A stretch of DNA of 64,000 nucleotides, taken from Amborella trichopoda. Lineage: Eukaryota > Streptophyta > Magnoliopsida > Amborellales > Amborellaceae. The notes beneath the pieces were generated by a model. The model worked only from the letters and a program-made list of their open reading frames with translations. It did no database searches and was not told where the DNA came from. The position numbers and the translations under genes are program-made. Position 1 is the first letter of the stretch. Every line of letters starts with the position of its first letter. The stretch covers positions 2,920,380 through 2,984,379 of the forward strand of contig NW_006494916.1 of the NCBI RefSeq assembly GCF_000471905.2, given 5' to 3'. This document shows, in pieces, positions 45,270 to 58,169 of the stretch.

Positions 45270-48200
45270 ATGAAGATATTGGTGGCAGTAAAAAGAGTAA
45301 TAGACTACGCAGTGAAGATTAGGGTCAAACCAGACAAGGTATATCCTGCCCCCTCCATCGTCTTCTTCTCTCTCTCTTATTTGCTTCACAATTGTGGTTT
45401 GCCATTTATTTTACACCACCTTTTTCTTTCTTTCTAGCTAATATATTGAGGGGATTTTCCTTGATCCTCTTCCTCTATGATTCGGTCTTCTTCTCACATC
45501 GTCACCTTATTTGTGACTCAACTAAATTTAATTTTTAAAGTTTTTCCATGTTTAATTTCTGTCTATCCTCTCTGTCTTTCTATCTCTATCTATCCGTCTT
45601 TGTACTTGCAACTCACCCTTATGTTCTTCCTTACTCCCTCTATCTAGATACAACTCTCTCTCTCTCCATGCCAATTGATCGACATTTCTCTTTTTATTTA
45701 GTCTCCCTCTCCTCGACTCTGCAAATTGACCCACATCTCTTTATTTATTTCATTTTCTCTCTTTAGAGTGGTGTGGAGACAAACAATGTGAAGATGTCCA
45801 TGAACCCATTTTGCGAAATTGCGCTCGAAGAAGCTCTGCGCATCCGAGAATCAGGAAATGCATCAGAGGTTGTAATTGTGAGCATGGGTGGAGCCCAGTG
45901 CACTGACGCCCTCAGAACTGGGTTGGCCATGGGTGCAGATAGGGCAATTCATGTCTCCACTGATCAATATCTTCACCCGCTATCAGTTTCCAAGCTCCTC
46001 AAATCACTTGTAGCCATTGAGAATCCAGGGCTTTTACTGCTTGGAAAACAGGTATCAGTTGTATTTATTTATTTTTTTACATTTTATTGAATTTCTTATG
46101 AAGCGTTTTTTTCCCATTAGATAACTTGATGGCATATTGAGAAAAATGTTATTGATCGAATTTGGCACAATTCTAACATTTAATGCAAATTTGCTTAAGA
46201 ACTTAAGATATGTTTCATTGTGTAATGCATTTTGTGCCATTGATTGTGTAGAGACTGTGTTATGAAATACTTCTTAATTTAGGATTGAAGCTGATGACAT
46301 GATCATTGGTGGAATCGTTTTATTTTTAGTTTTCAATTAGCTTGTTGTTTATTGACTTGAGAGTAATTTTACTTGACATGCATGGTTATTCCATTTCGTT
46401 GATATGATCTTTTAGGATTGCTGTTTTGCTTCTTTGTTGCTTCCCAGAAATAGCAATAGATTATGATGGTGATTCTATGCAAGGGAAGGCTATTTATCTG
46501 AACCAAGTTGGGTCATAACAGTTCGGTATAAATATTGGAAAAAAAAAATATTGATGATTATAATGATTGTTAACATGCCTATCATTATCATGCCATTATT
46601 TTTATTGTTTTTAGGAATCACATACAATGAGTTCGCTACATTTTTCCTACACAGATTCACACCCTCCTAGGCAATCAGACGTGAAATGTGATGACTGTTG
46701 TGTGTTATCCTCCTTCCAAAGTCCATCAAGAAGGGTGTGAAAGACTGTTTTAAAAATGTAGCCTGCTCATTGTATCATCATCATCCGAGCCTTATCCCAA
46801 CTCTTTGGGTTCACCGTCATGAATTGTATTCCACCATTCCACTCTATCAAACGCCATATTCTCAGTTAGGCCATAAATCTCTATATCTCTTCCAACTTCT
46901 ATCCATGTCCTTTTGGGCCTTTCCCTTGCCCTTTTAGAGCTTTCCACTTGAAACAAATCGCCCCTCCTAACCGGTATTGTATTAGGTCTATGCCGCACAT
47001 GCCGTGCCCACCTAAGTAGCCTGCTCATTGTATACTTTCCTTTATTTTAATTTCATTATGTGGCCTTCATTCCGTTTGGCATGAATCCACTTTGTACAAA
47101 CTACCAACAATAGAACTTACTTAGTGTTATTATGTATTTCCAAAATGATAATGATCATGTGTCTGTCACCAGTTATTCAATTTGTCAAATTTTTATTCAT
47201 ATCTACATTTCTCTACTATCATTTTCTAGCACTTCTAAGATCTCCGTGCTCTTTGGGGTTACCATTCTGTTAATAACTTTTAAGACATTTCAACACTTAG
47301 GCAATTGATGATGATTGCAATCAGACTGGGCAAATGGTTGCTGGGCTGCTCAAATGGCCACAAGGGACCTTTGCTTCCAAGGTAAGCCATTCTATGCTAG
47401 TCAAGGCAGAAATATTTAGCTCTTTGTATTAAGCAATAGTTATTATGTCTAGATTCTACTTGTGTAAGTTTCATCTGTTATCTGTTGTTAAAATCAAATG
47501 ACTACACTGGCTCTGCAGTTATGCTTACATAAACTTCTTCCAAACTTGTGCTATGCGTTTAATAACTTCAATCACTGAAATTTGACTATCAGAAATCGAT
47601 GCCTACCTTCAGTAGCTTTTCTAGGATGGAAGTTCATTCTTCAAGCCCAATGGATACTATGTGAAACATAAGCGAAGTCCTTAGGTTAATCAGCCTTCAA
47701 CACAACAGTGTTCGTCCTTTCTGTGTGTTCCTGAAATTTGTTAATAGACACAATCCATGTGTTATGGTGTTATTGCAGATTTCTTATGTAGGCATCAAGG
47801 AAACATCAAGTTTCTCCAAAATATCTGAAGCAACATTATTTGTTGTATATTACTGTTGTGGAAGATATTAAGATCCATGAAACACACTGCGTATTGTTAT
47901 GGATTAAAAAGTGTTAAGATAACTTCCAAATTATGGGGAGTTAGCTTTGACTTATAAAGGGGGTAAAAGAAAAAGAATCATCCGCTGAGTATTTCTTGTA
48001 TATCAATAAATATTGCAAGAAAATGTTGTATGTGGTAACGTGCTGAAGCCATGGAGTGATTTGTGCGTATTGTGGGAGTAAGGTCGTGCAAGTGTAAGTG
48101 GACATGATCATCAATCTGTTCTATTCCATCAATTCTTCAAGAAGACCATCTCAGTAATCAAAAGATTTCACATTTATATGGAAGTTCTCCCTTTAATTTG

Positions 48201-50578
48201 TACTATTTGGGTAGTCTTTCTCTAGTGGCAAACTTGTAGGCATAACAATAGTAATTCTTCCCTTGAAGATTAGGCAATCTCTATTTCAAGGATAGATCCC
48301 ATATGCCCAGAATATTTCTTCTATACTTTTGATTGTTGTTGTGATCTTCAGTACTTCCCTATCATTAATTGTGATTGAAATGTTATTATTGTATGCTAAT
48401 AGGATAATAATGCTGGATACCAATTATCTGACTAATAAATAGTTGGTTTCTAAAAGTGAGCACTAGCTTACTAATAATTCGCCGAGCCTGAGGTGCTTAT
48501 TGAGTCCAAGCAACAACTTTCAAAGCCAGCAAACATGAGTTGAATCTGGGACCCAAGAACAGGAGAAGCATGTGCCTTCTCATGACTTGTGTTTGATTCT
48601 TACATCAAATGAAAGCGACTGTTCTCAGTGCACTTGAGGTTTTAGATACTAATACCACACAATAATGTTTTTACAGGCATTGATAAAACTACTTAGGGTA
48701 TCTGCACAATACTTGAAAGTTTCCCATGGAATCTGGACTATCCAAATGACTGAAGTCTGGGATTAAAATCCTAGATTCATTTCAAATATGGATTTTATCC
48801 AAGACAGAGGACTTGCTACACATGTTAGAAAGAGATAATGATCAGGAGGGAAGAATCTCATGATGAGATGGGCTCTCACACCAAGGAGGATGGATATAGA
48901 TGAGCTTATGTCCTGCCAAGGAAACTTCCAAATTCCAATATTGTGAACAATTTCCATTTTTAAAGCTTTGTTGATTTTCATGTCTAGTCTTGGACATGGG
49001 TATATTGGGTGATAAATTTACAGCAAACATCAGTATATTGCATTCACTGTTTCCACCTCTGTGTAATTTTCATAAGCTTTCTTTTTCTTTTAGAAACTAG
49101 TTTTGTAAATTTTATTACTCCTGATAAATGTGTTTTTCTTTTTATTATGAACATTCATCAAGGTTTTACATCAAGTTGCATATAGAGGCAATAAAAGATC
49201 GGTATAAGAGACATATAAAATTAGGAACTCTTATGGATAGTTTTCTTCAACAATAAGCCTCACTGCCCATTTCCTCCTTGGCAAGGGGGTAGGCCTCTTG
49301 GTCATTATGGGAGATCATATAGGACTCAAAAATATCAAAAACCTCATCTATGATTTCAACACTGGTCCATAGTGGAGCCACTTCTTGATGAGCCAATTTA
49401 ATGGCATTCAAGAAGTCTCCTTCAGCCTGTGGGGACATAAGAAACATTGGGAGAAGACATTAAGGCCTGTTAGAAGAGCCCTAGCTTCTATCTTTTCTGT
49501 GTTTCAGGTAACTGCTAGCCTTGAATCCAGTACCCTACCTAGGCCTGAATGAGCCAGATTCCTGCATTTGCCATCAATTTTTATGTTATTAATCTTCTTG
49601 TAAAGAATACTTGCTTCAAGGAGTGAGGAGTTTCCACATTAAATTCCATTATTAGGTTTGTTTTCTCCTAATGCGTGATAAGTTCTTTCAATTTGCTGTT
49701 ACTTACAGTGCAGATTTTGGAATTATCAGCCTTCACTGTTTTGTTATGAACTCTGACTTCATCAGATGTGTCTTCCTTGGCATCATGCATTAAGACATAA
49801 ACATTTATGGAATGCGGCTACTTCATGCATCAGTCGATGCATTGACATTCTTATTCACTCCACTCAAACAAGATTGTTTTTTTGTCTAATGAATTGTGTG
49901 AATTGGATCCCTCCTCCCTCCCTCCCTATTATCTCTCTTTTTGTGTGTATCTGTATGTAACTACATATTTATTATGTAGTCATTCCAAGTAGGGTGCGTA
50001 CTTGCTTTGTGCCAGGTGGTTTTGGATAAGGCGAAAAGCACGGCAACAGTAGAAAGAGAGGTTGATGGGGGTCTTGAGACATTATGCTTGGATCTTCCAG
50101 CAGTAATCACGTAAGTATCAATACTTCTCTTTACCATTCCTCTTGTTCTAAGTGCTGTGACTTCTAGGAACAACTGTCTTGGTCCATTTATTCAACAAAG
50201 ATCTGATCCTATGTCGTTATAAAGGTATTGATACTTTTGTGATTAATCTAATTTTTCATATGTCTTAATCGGTTTAGCACCATATGGGCATCATATTTTG
50301 TTTCTTAAGGGAGAGTGTGGACCACACCTCTCTGGATATTTGTCTCCTACTATTATAGAATAGGGGAGATACATGATTTTTGTTTCCTCCGGCTATTATT
50401 AAATTACCGCTATTTGGCAGAATTTTCCACGCAAGCAGGGTTCCATAAACCACAGGCACAAACATGTTGTGGTGGTAATCCAGCACCAGCGGAGGAAGAT
50501 AATAGTACAGTTTCTGTTTATTGGTCCATCCAAACTGGCCCTAAGATATGTAAAAGATGATAAGATCTCTTTTTTTAT

Positions 50579-50615
<37 letters not shown>

Positions 50616-52191
50616 CTCTCATTCCCTTGTATTTCCTTGCACGTGCAACATTCATAAACAGTCATGGGTGTTATCTATTGTCCGTGTCTGTTGTTTTTTT
50701 TTTTTCTCTAACAGTCCCTTGTAATCTATGTTGACTTACCATTATGTAACAGAATTCTAATGTATCCATGCTCTGCAATTCTTCCAATTGTATTAAGACT
50801 TAATCAACTCTGAATAAGTTGACAATTTGGTTTTGTTAGCTGTCTTCCAAAGAGAAGCTCCAGGAAATATGGACAAAGCTCTGCACTCTTTTCTAGTATG
50901 ACTTTTAAGACAGTATACCTTGCTCTGCCCTCTCTAATTTGGACCTCTGGAGTTTCTTTTTAAGTGTGATATTCTTATGATATTCAAGTAACTCTTTTGT
51001 TTGTTTATAATCATTTTGTATTCAGATTTTAGCCACGGTAAGTATGTTAAATGGACTCTTGAATCATTAATCAACATGATCAACACAGTTTGTAGTTGAC
51101 TTGCAGATAGACACTGAACTTTGAAACATTCATCTTGATCATTTTGTATGTTTTCAGAAGTGATTGCATTTCTCGAAATTATTGGATTAGCACTCAAGAA
51201 ATTATACATAACCCATTGGAGTTTTGCATACTGTAGTCCAAGGTTTAAAATCACTGATTTGGATTGGATTCACAGTGTCACGGGGCTGATTCCCTCCGGG
51301 AATCAAGAATCGGAATTAATCTCCCCATTTACCTAATGCCCCGTGTTTAATAATCTTTTTTAAAATGATTTAAACTCAAAAACATCATCAAACATATGAC
51401 TTTATGCAACTTTTTCGCGCTGTTCCTTTTTTTTATTTGTTAAATTTTGCTGGATCTTCAATTGAGCCGATTCGGATTGGTACAGTGAAGGGCCTACCCA
51501 CCTGCACGATCCATGTTTTAAAACACCATTGTAATCCAAAGGGACTTCACCATCCATTCCTGATGAAGCGTAGTGGAGATTAACCATGGCAGATATCCTG
51601 ACCTACTGCTGTTGTAATATCTGCCATTTGTCATTGGGAATGAACAGTGCATGCCTCTTTGGAGTACCATATACCATATTCCTTCAGATTGTGGACTATA
51701 TCTATATTGATCATATAAGCATTTGGTTTTGTTACTTTATAGCCTAATAACGTAAGCATTGTCGAATCAAATTCTGTCTGCCTTTCATTTTCTGAGATTA
51801 ATTGTGTCACCCATTGATTGTATGCACCTCTCTCTCTCTAGAGAGAGAGAAAAAACAAGAGCTTCCTTATATTCCTTTTTAGTGAAAGAAAAACTCTTCT
51901 ATGTTCATAGATGCATAAGCCTGTATGAAATGAACATGTTTAAAGGACATGTTATTTCTTTGCAGGTCGGATCTACGACTTAATCAGCCTCGATATGCAA
52001 CGCTTCCTAACATAATGAAAGCAAAGTCAAAGGTTATAAAGAAGGTTACTCCTGAAGAATTAAATGTGGAAATCAAGCCTGATATAGAGATTGTTGAAGT
52101 TAACGAGCCCCCGAAAAGGAAATCGGGTGTTAAGGTGTCATCTGTAGATGAGCTTATTGACAAGCTGAAAAATGAAGCTCGTGTCCTGTAA
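45270..52191 (+). CDS. ETFB: Electron transfer flavoprotein subunit beta, 5 exons
   Basis: The beta subunit of the mitochondrial ETF heterodimer, which passes electrons from matrix dehydrogenases (branched-chain amino acid and lysine catabolism in plants) to ETF-ubiquinone oxidoreductase. Exons: 45270-45338, 45767-46051, 47301-47381, 50016-50110, 51966-52191. All junctions are GT/AG and in phase, giving 251 residues plus TAA, the usual family length. The N-terminus [13 protein letters not shown] is the canonical start, with no cleavable presequence, as in other ETF beta proteins. The ETF-beta signature falls at about residues 157-177 (VEREVDGG ... LPAVIT, consistent with PROSITE PS01065). [12 protein letters not shown] at about 186-197 is the conserved loop that docks partner dehydrogenases. 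There are no stops or frameshifts. Introns carry LINE fragments and a GA microsatellite. Confidence 0.97.
46772..47040 (-). pseudogene. RTE-type LINE 3' end fragment in ETFB intron 2
   Basis: Minus-strand frame reads [20 protein letters not shown] and [16 protein letters not shown], matching the C-terminal region of the element at 15660-16603. A GATGATGATG-type tail lies at its low-coordinate end. Confidence 0.8.
49080..49620 (-). pseudogene. LINE RNase H fragment in ETFB intron 3
   Basis: Minus-strand frame has [30 protein letters not shown] and [20 protein letters not shown], in the order of the RNase H-like domain of plant L1 elements. A T-rich stretch near 49080-49092 may be the poly(A) tail. 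Third such fragment in the window, all in minus orientation. Confidence 0.65.
50582..50612 (+). repeat. GA microsatellite in ETFB intron 4
   Basis: Perfect (GA)n of about 15 units. Confidence 0.95.
51523..51685 (+). mobile_element. Short MITE, CAATGGAG-related, in ETFB intron 4
   Basis: Left ACACCATTGTAATCCAAAGG and right reversed ATATGGTATATGGTACTCCA are loosely inverted. The interior shares CACCATCC-TCCTGATGA with 26762-26944. Confidence 0.45.
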
Positions 52192-52286
52192 TTCTGGACA
52201 ATGTTTTTCTTTTCAGTTTTTAATTTGTAATTGACAAAAAACTTCATATCTATTCTGTACAGGGCCAAATCCTTGTTTAAGTACAG

Positions 52287-52292
52287 AATAAT
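52287..52292 (+). terminator. Possible ETFB polyadenylation signal
   Basis: AATAAT lies 96 bp after the ETFB stop codon in T-rich sequence. Plant signals are loose, so this is only a candidate. Confidence 0.3.
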
Positions 52293-52534
52293 GTAATGGG
52301 TTCTCCTACGTTATTCATGGATGGGGGAGGCAAGTAATTGTTCCCAATTAAAACAAGGTTGACCTTGAAAACAGCAGAAAATTAATGCATTTTATTCTAT
52401 TTTTGGCCAGTTATCAATGGTGGATGTTGGATTTGAATATGCAGTACTTTATTGGCACAAAGTACATATTGTTTTTGCATTTCCTTTCTGGTTGTAGTTA
52501 CCACTGCTTTAGTATGGCTTGAAGGTATTCGCCC

Positions 52535-52565
<31 letters not shown>

Positions 52566-52669
52566 GAGAAAAAGAGAAAGAAAAGAAAAGTATTGCTTAT
52601 AGCCTGCCAGCAGATACAAAACCTTTGTAGTTCACCGTCGTGGTATACTCCTATAAGAACAAGTTGACA

Positions 52670-53032
52670 CTATAAAATGCATAATTAAGTTGCATCTCTT
52701 AAATCCTTCGAAAAAGGTTGTTTTGATGATAGAAAATTACCTAAAAGATCATCTCAACATTGAAATGCATAGATATGGAGGTAAAAAATAGATTTTAAGT
52801 CCCAAAAATAGTACAATCTTGGAACACCTTATCTGGACAATCCATTTTTTAAGGTTTTGTGCATTTATAAATTTGCTTGACTTGAACAATATTTGGAGTT
52901 CAAATTTTATAGTTAGAGATGAAAATAGATTTTTGTACCATCCGAAGAATTTTCAACACCAAAATTGTATCTTATGACTAAGTTTGGAGGAGCACCTTAC
53001 TTTGATTATTTAATGTTGCAACCTTATACAAA
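52670..53032 (+). mobile_element. MITE, GGGTGTGG family, copy 3
   Basis: Right end TTGCAACCTTATACAAACCACACCC corresponds to the ends of 15155-15556, and the interior aligns throughout. The left end is less clear. Confidence 0.65.
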
Positions 53033-53689
53033 CCACACCCTTCTTATAATTGGTCATTGTGCACATGCATGCGCACGAGTCCTTGTTCTTTTCATATAAA
53101 TTCTCATGTCAATTGTGAAAAGGGTGTGATTGTCGTAGGGCTATGAATTTATGATATTTTGTAAAGCTGCACCTCAAACCCAAATAAAAGTTCAATTCAG
53201 CACTATAAATCCTTGTGATGTCCTAAAAATCTATATTTGACCTTAACAATGGAATTTGAAGCTCTTAAAATATTGCAAATCAGACGAATCTATAAATAAA
53301 TGAAATAAAAAATCCCAAAAAAGTGATACAAGGTAGACTATTTTAGCTATTTGAGTTCTATTTTTTCATGTCCATGATCTTCAAGGTTGAGGTGATTGAT
53401 TTGCAATTTTTATAGCACCAAATTTACTTTTTTTAGTGATATTTCTATCCCTACCTCTGTCAGTTAAGTGTGCAGGTGTGAGTGTAAATATTTTAAGCTC
53501 ACACACTTAATTGGGCAATACATTCTCCACATCTTGTTTCTAACCATTATATGCCAGTGTTCACATCAACGGTCCTCAATGCTTAATTCAAATATAAAGG
53601 GAATGAAGAGATCGTAGTCCATGAGTATAATATACTCTCCATGTGAACATGATTCTTCCCACTAGCATATATAACTGCTAAATGTATCT

Positions 53690-55640
53690 AGGAGATTAAG
53701 AGAGGTGCTTCCGATGGTGATAGCTGGGCCCTGGTAATCATTTATAAAAGGTGGACAAATTACTAATGGATGTTATTCTCCAAGAGTGCATCTGCTTGAG
53801 GAAAGTTGAAAATTAAGCTGGATTTTTATGTGAAGTTGGTTTGGAGAAGGACTATGGTAAGGCGGATGGGGCATTCTCAAGATAATGACTGTGATGGGAT
53901 TTTGTGAGAAATGGAGGAAGGGGATTGAAGGCCATTTATCTTTTTACTCATTTTTCTATGCTTATAAAGGAAAAGCCTAAAGGAATTTTTAGGGCCGCAA
54001 GAGGCATTATGGAGGAGGACCCCTTATCTTCATTTTTATTCAGCTTGATGGTTGATGTATTTAGTGTGATGTTAATGAGCGTTGAGTAGGATGGGCCGAT
54101 AAATCCTAAAACTTAATGAAAGCAGTAGCTAGGTGCCACATTTGCAATATGCAGATGATAATTTAATTTTTTTGTGATGCAAGTGAAAATGAAGTGGGAG
54201 CACTTAAGAGACTTTTTTGTCTTTTTTTAGACAATTACTTGCCTAAATATGAATTTGAAAGAAACCAAATTCACATTTTAGCCCTAGGAAGTGAAACAAA
54301 TATGCTAATATATTGGAGTATGGGTTTGAAAAGTTTATTGTGAACTACCTAGCATTACCCTTGACAGACATTAGGGCCTCTACATCAATTTGGGATTCTG
54401 TGGTTCAATGGATGCAATACAAGCTAGACTTTTGGAAGTCAAAGCTTTTATCAATTGGGATAGACTAAATTGGTAAAATCCACATTGTCGAATTTCACTT
54501 TTTAGAATGCCAAGTTCCAAAGCAATTAGAAGGACTAATTCATAAGTTTCTATGGTGTGAAACTGAAACTTGTAAGAAATGCAGTTTGGTGGCATGGTGT
54601 AAGGTTTGCGCTCCCATTAAAGATCGAGGTTTTGGGTGTGAAGAATCTACGGGTAATGAATAGCGCTCTTTTAACCAGGTGGTGGTGGAGATCTGTAAAT
54701 GAATAGGAACAACCGTGGAGATCAATTTTGTAGGAAAAATATAGCATCGACAAGGAGCATAATATGGTGGCAAACGGGTCAAACAAAAAGGGTGTGACTC
54801 ACGTGTGGAAGGGTATCATGAATCATAGAGAGGTGTTCTGAAGAAATATGAGGATGATGGTGGGTAACGGAGAGCAAACCAGATTTGGCTGCACAAGTGA
54901 GCATTTGTTGCACTCTTTGAGAAGGTGGCATCAAAGAGTTCCATGAAAAAAAACAACAAAGGGTACTTGGAGTAGGGCACAAAATTGTATGGAAAATTCC
55001 CTGTAGATATAGTGGACAATCTGAGATGGTGGCAAAACAATACATACACTACCCACAACTGTTGCAGATGCATTTCTGAACATAGATAGAGTTATATATG
55101 AGCCAAGCACAAGAAGTGTGTTCACTGTTAGCTCAGCGCGTAAGTTGTTGTTCAATGATAGAAGGTGGTGGAGTGATCCAAGTTTTTCAAGGATATGAAA
55201 AGTACTAGTTCCATATAAAGTTCGATGCTTCGCTGTTTTGTCGGAGCAAGTTGCTGACTATTGATGAACTGACCAAAAGGGGAGAAATCCTTATGATCAT
55301 ATGTATTTTGTGTAAACAACCTGAAGAATCTACAGAACATGGGTTCTTAGAATGCTCCTGCACAAAATATGCATGGGGGATGGATTATCAGTTGTCCGTC
55401 CAGTTCTCAATTATTCCAGCTCAAGCATATGAGATATTTATGAATTGGAATGTACCTGACATTGCAGCTGGTGGCAGGACATTATGGAGAGTTATAGAAG
55501 GGCAGTGGTGTGGGAAATTTGGAAGGAGCATAATTAGAGATGTTTTGTTGGTAGCCAGGAATTGGTTGAAGGATAAGAGTTGTAAGTGCAGAATGGGCAT
55601 CCATTAGAAATGAGTTTGGGGGACTGTCATGCATTGATTT
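53690..55640 (+). pseudogene. L1-type LINE ORF2 remnant
   Basis: Plus-strand pieces include GIMEEDPLSSFLFSLMVDVF (reverse transcriptase), a long degenerate middle, and a terminal zf-RVT segment LCKQPEESTEHGFLECSC-KYAWG near 55310-55380. Many stops. No clear poly(A) or target duplication. Confidence 0.75.
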
Positions 55641-55749
55641 ATAATATATAAAATGGGGGAATTACTTGGGACGAAGGAGAGAGTGAATTGTATATCTTAT
55701 GTTTGGGAGATATTATTTGTCAAAATCCTGATTTTAAATCAAATTTAGA

Positions 55750-55985
55750 AAATATATGTAGAGTAGACTTAAGGTTTGGCCTGAAGCAGACTTAGTATAA
55801 CATCTGTTAGGTAGTATGCTTTAGTTCTTGGGTAAGCCCAAAAAGGATATGATTGGAGGTAATGGGAAAAAATATGGGGACTTATAGCTTCACCACATGT
55901 ATGACCCTTAATAAAGCAGAATGACGAATTAAGATTCATATAGACGACCCCAATTAGTTGGGAAAAAGCTTCGATGATGAAGTAG
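55750..55985 (+). pseudogene. RTE-type LINE 3' end fragment
   Basis: Carries AGTAGACTTAAG, GCAGAATGACGAATTAAGAT and CCCCAATTAGTTGGGAAAAAG, then a short GATGATGA tail, as at 16340-16603. Confidence 0.75.
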
Positions 55986-57150
55986 ACATTCTCGGATCGC
56001 TATCTTTTTCAAAAATAACAAGCGGTATGAAGATGGGACCTCGAACTTCCCTAATATTGAGTTCCAGGGGCAATCTAGAGTCCTCGAACTGTTGTTTTTT
56101 CTAAAAAAAAAAAAAAGAGAAGGATCGGTCTAAGGATTCTAAACTCGAACCACCTGAGCACTGCTCCTAAAACTTGGGGCACTAACCTACAAAAAAAAAA
56201 ATCAAGTTCGATGCGAGGATGCCTTCTCTGGACTGAGGAGACATCCTCCAACCAAAGGGCAATAGTGAAAAAAATAATATTATGAGTTGATCAACCTTCT
56301 TTGTAATTTCTGGCTATAAGAGGAGCATTTCGTATTTTTCCTATTTTTTAAGATCAGTAGGTAACTTGCTATTAAAAAAAATATAAAAAATATAAAATTT
56401 ATTTGCATTGTTTTTTCTAATGTTTCCTATCATCAATAAAGATTGAAAAGTGTTTGGGCCATGAAAAAATATTTTTTACATTTTCTCTTATTTTTGCATT
56501 ATTTCTAAAATACACCTAGATTATTTCAAAACTACCCCTGTTTATAAATTGTGCGGTCCAAAATCCATTTTTCCACAACTTTTTTAACTTTATTTAAATG
56601 CTTTTTTGTGTTAAATTTATTGCAACCATAATTTCCATATTTTTTTAGATTTATTTTTATTATTTTTATTTTTTTAATAATTTTTGGCTTGCCAAGACTC
56701 TGCTTGGTTTTTTCAGGTTTTCCCAACTGGCTCCGGGATTCAAAGTAATTTGGGAATTCTCTTTCTAATAATTACATACTTTTTATCATCCTACATCGAT
56801 AAAACCTATTGTCTCTCTAACAAAATTGAACTTGCACGCGTCAAAGAAAAAGAGCAAAAAAAAACAAAAGCTGATAACTTTTGTTCCATTTCAATTTAGA
56901 GTGTTGCCTTTCTCTCTACCGAAAGGATGTTTAGTCCCACATTGATAAGAAAGGTGTGGTATTGGATGAGGGGGTGCCATAAAATAGAGAGAAAACGAAG
57001 GGGAAGGGATTAAAAGGGTCGGTTGGCTAAATATGCCACTCTCGCCTTTTGTCGGTGGGTGCTGTATGGCTATCAAGACATATGGCCGACGCAATTTCTG
57101 GACTCCAAAAGGGTTGGCTCGCTAGGTCGACCCTCCAATTCTAGTGTACA
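55986..57150. other. No gene seen
   Basis: AT-rich. Around 56930-57150 GTTTAGTCCCACATTGATAAG resembles the starts of small LTR elements, but no partner repeat was found. Confidence 0.45.
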
Positions 57151-57159
57151 CCAAATCTT

Positions 57160-57590
57160 TCTCTCTCTACCCTGTTCTGTTTCTCTTTCTCTCTCTACCC
57201 TGTTGTGTTTCTCTTTCTCTCTCAACCTTGTTGTGTTTCTCTTTCTCTCTCTACCCTGTTGTGTTTCTCTTTCTCTCTCTACCCTGTTGGCTTTCTCTTT
57301 CTCTCTCCACCCTGTTGGCTTTCTCTTTCTCTCTCCACCCTGTTGGCTTTCTCTTTCTCTCTCTACCATGTTGGCTTCTCTTTCTCTCTCTACCCTGTTG
57401 GCTTTCTCTTTCTCTCTCTACCCTGTTGGCCTTCTCTTTCTCTCTCTACCCTGTTGGCTGTCTCTTTTTACCCTGTTGTGTTTCTCTCTCTACTCTGTTG
57501 TGTGTCTCTCTTTCTCTCTCTACACTGTTGTGTTTCTCTCTCTACACTGTTGTGTTTCTCTCTCTACCCTGTTGTGTTTCTCTCTCTTCC
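57160..57590 (+). repeat. Pyrimidine-rich minisatellite, about 28-bp unit
   Basis: About 15 units built on TTTCTCTTTCTCTCTCTACC followed by CTGTTGTG or CTGTTGGC. Later units shorten to about 20 bp. All plus-strand frames stay open through it because the unit contains no stop. Confidence 0.95.
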
Positions 57591-57781
57591 CATAAGCCTC
57601 TTCCTACCATAGTTTCGATATCATGGTTTCTTTGTCTCTAGTATCTCGTAATCAAACTATTTATTTATTAATTCAATGCTTCTCACATTTTCATCTCTCT
57701 CTACTTAGGTCATCTGGATTTATTTATTAATTCAATGCTTCTCACTTTTTCATCTTTCTCTACTTAAGTCATCTGGATTGG

Positions 57782-58057
57782 TGTATATTGTAATTAATAA
57801 GATATGTTTGTATATTGTAATTAATAAGATATGTTTGTATATTGTAATTAGTAAATATGTTTGTATATTGTAATTAGTAAATATAGGAAGAGTAGGATAT
57901 TGTGTCCTATATTTTATGGTAACTCAATACCATGTATTTGATGGTAAGTGTGGGTATAGTTTAGATGTCTATGATTTAGTTTTTATATATAATTTTTCTG
58001 TAATTTGTGTATAGTTTTATTATATTATCATATATAAGAAACCTGAGACTCTTCACA
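57782..58057 (+). mobile_element. Copia-like LTR A with primer-binding site
   Basis: Runs from TGTATATTG to CTTCACA and begins with four short repeats of TGTATATTGTAATTA. It is followed at 58058-58070 by TGGTATCAGAACC, close to the initiator-tRNA primer-binding site of copia elements. A shorter relative ending in AGACTCTTCACA lies at 60644-60818. Confidence 0.65.
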
Positions 58058-58169
58058 TGGTATCAGAACCAGATTCGTCTTAAGCTCTTAGCTATGTCCA
58101 TTCTTTGTCTTTGAAGCATTGCAACCAATTTTTAAGACCAGTATATTGCTCACGTCGACTGCTTGAGTC

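Noticed and set aside
57023-57641. Open frames of 135 to 190 codons on the plus strand and 98 on the minus strand
   Set aside because: They exist only because the 28-bp pyrimidine minisatellite has no stop codon in any frame; the translation is a simple Leu/Ser/Phe repeat.
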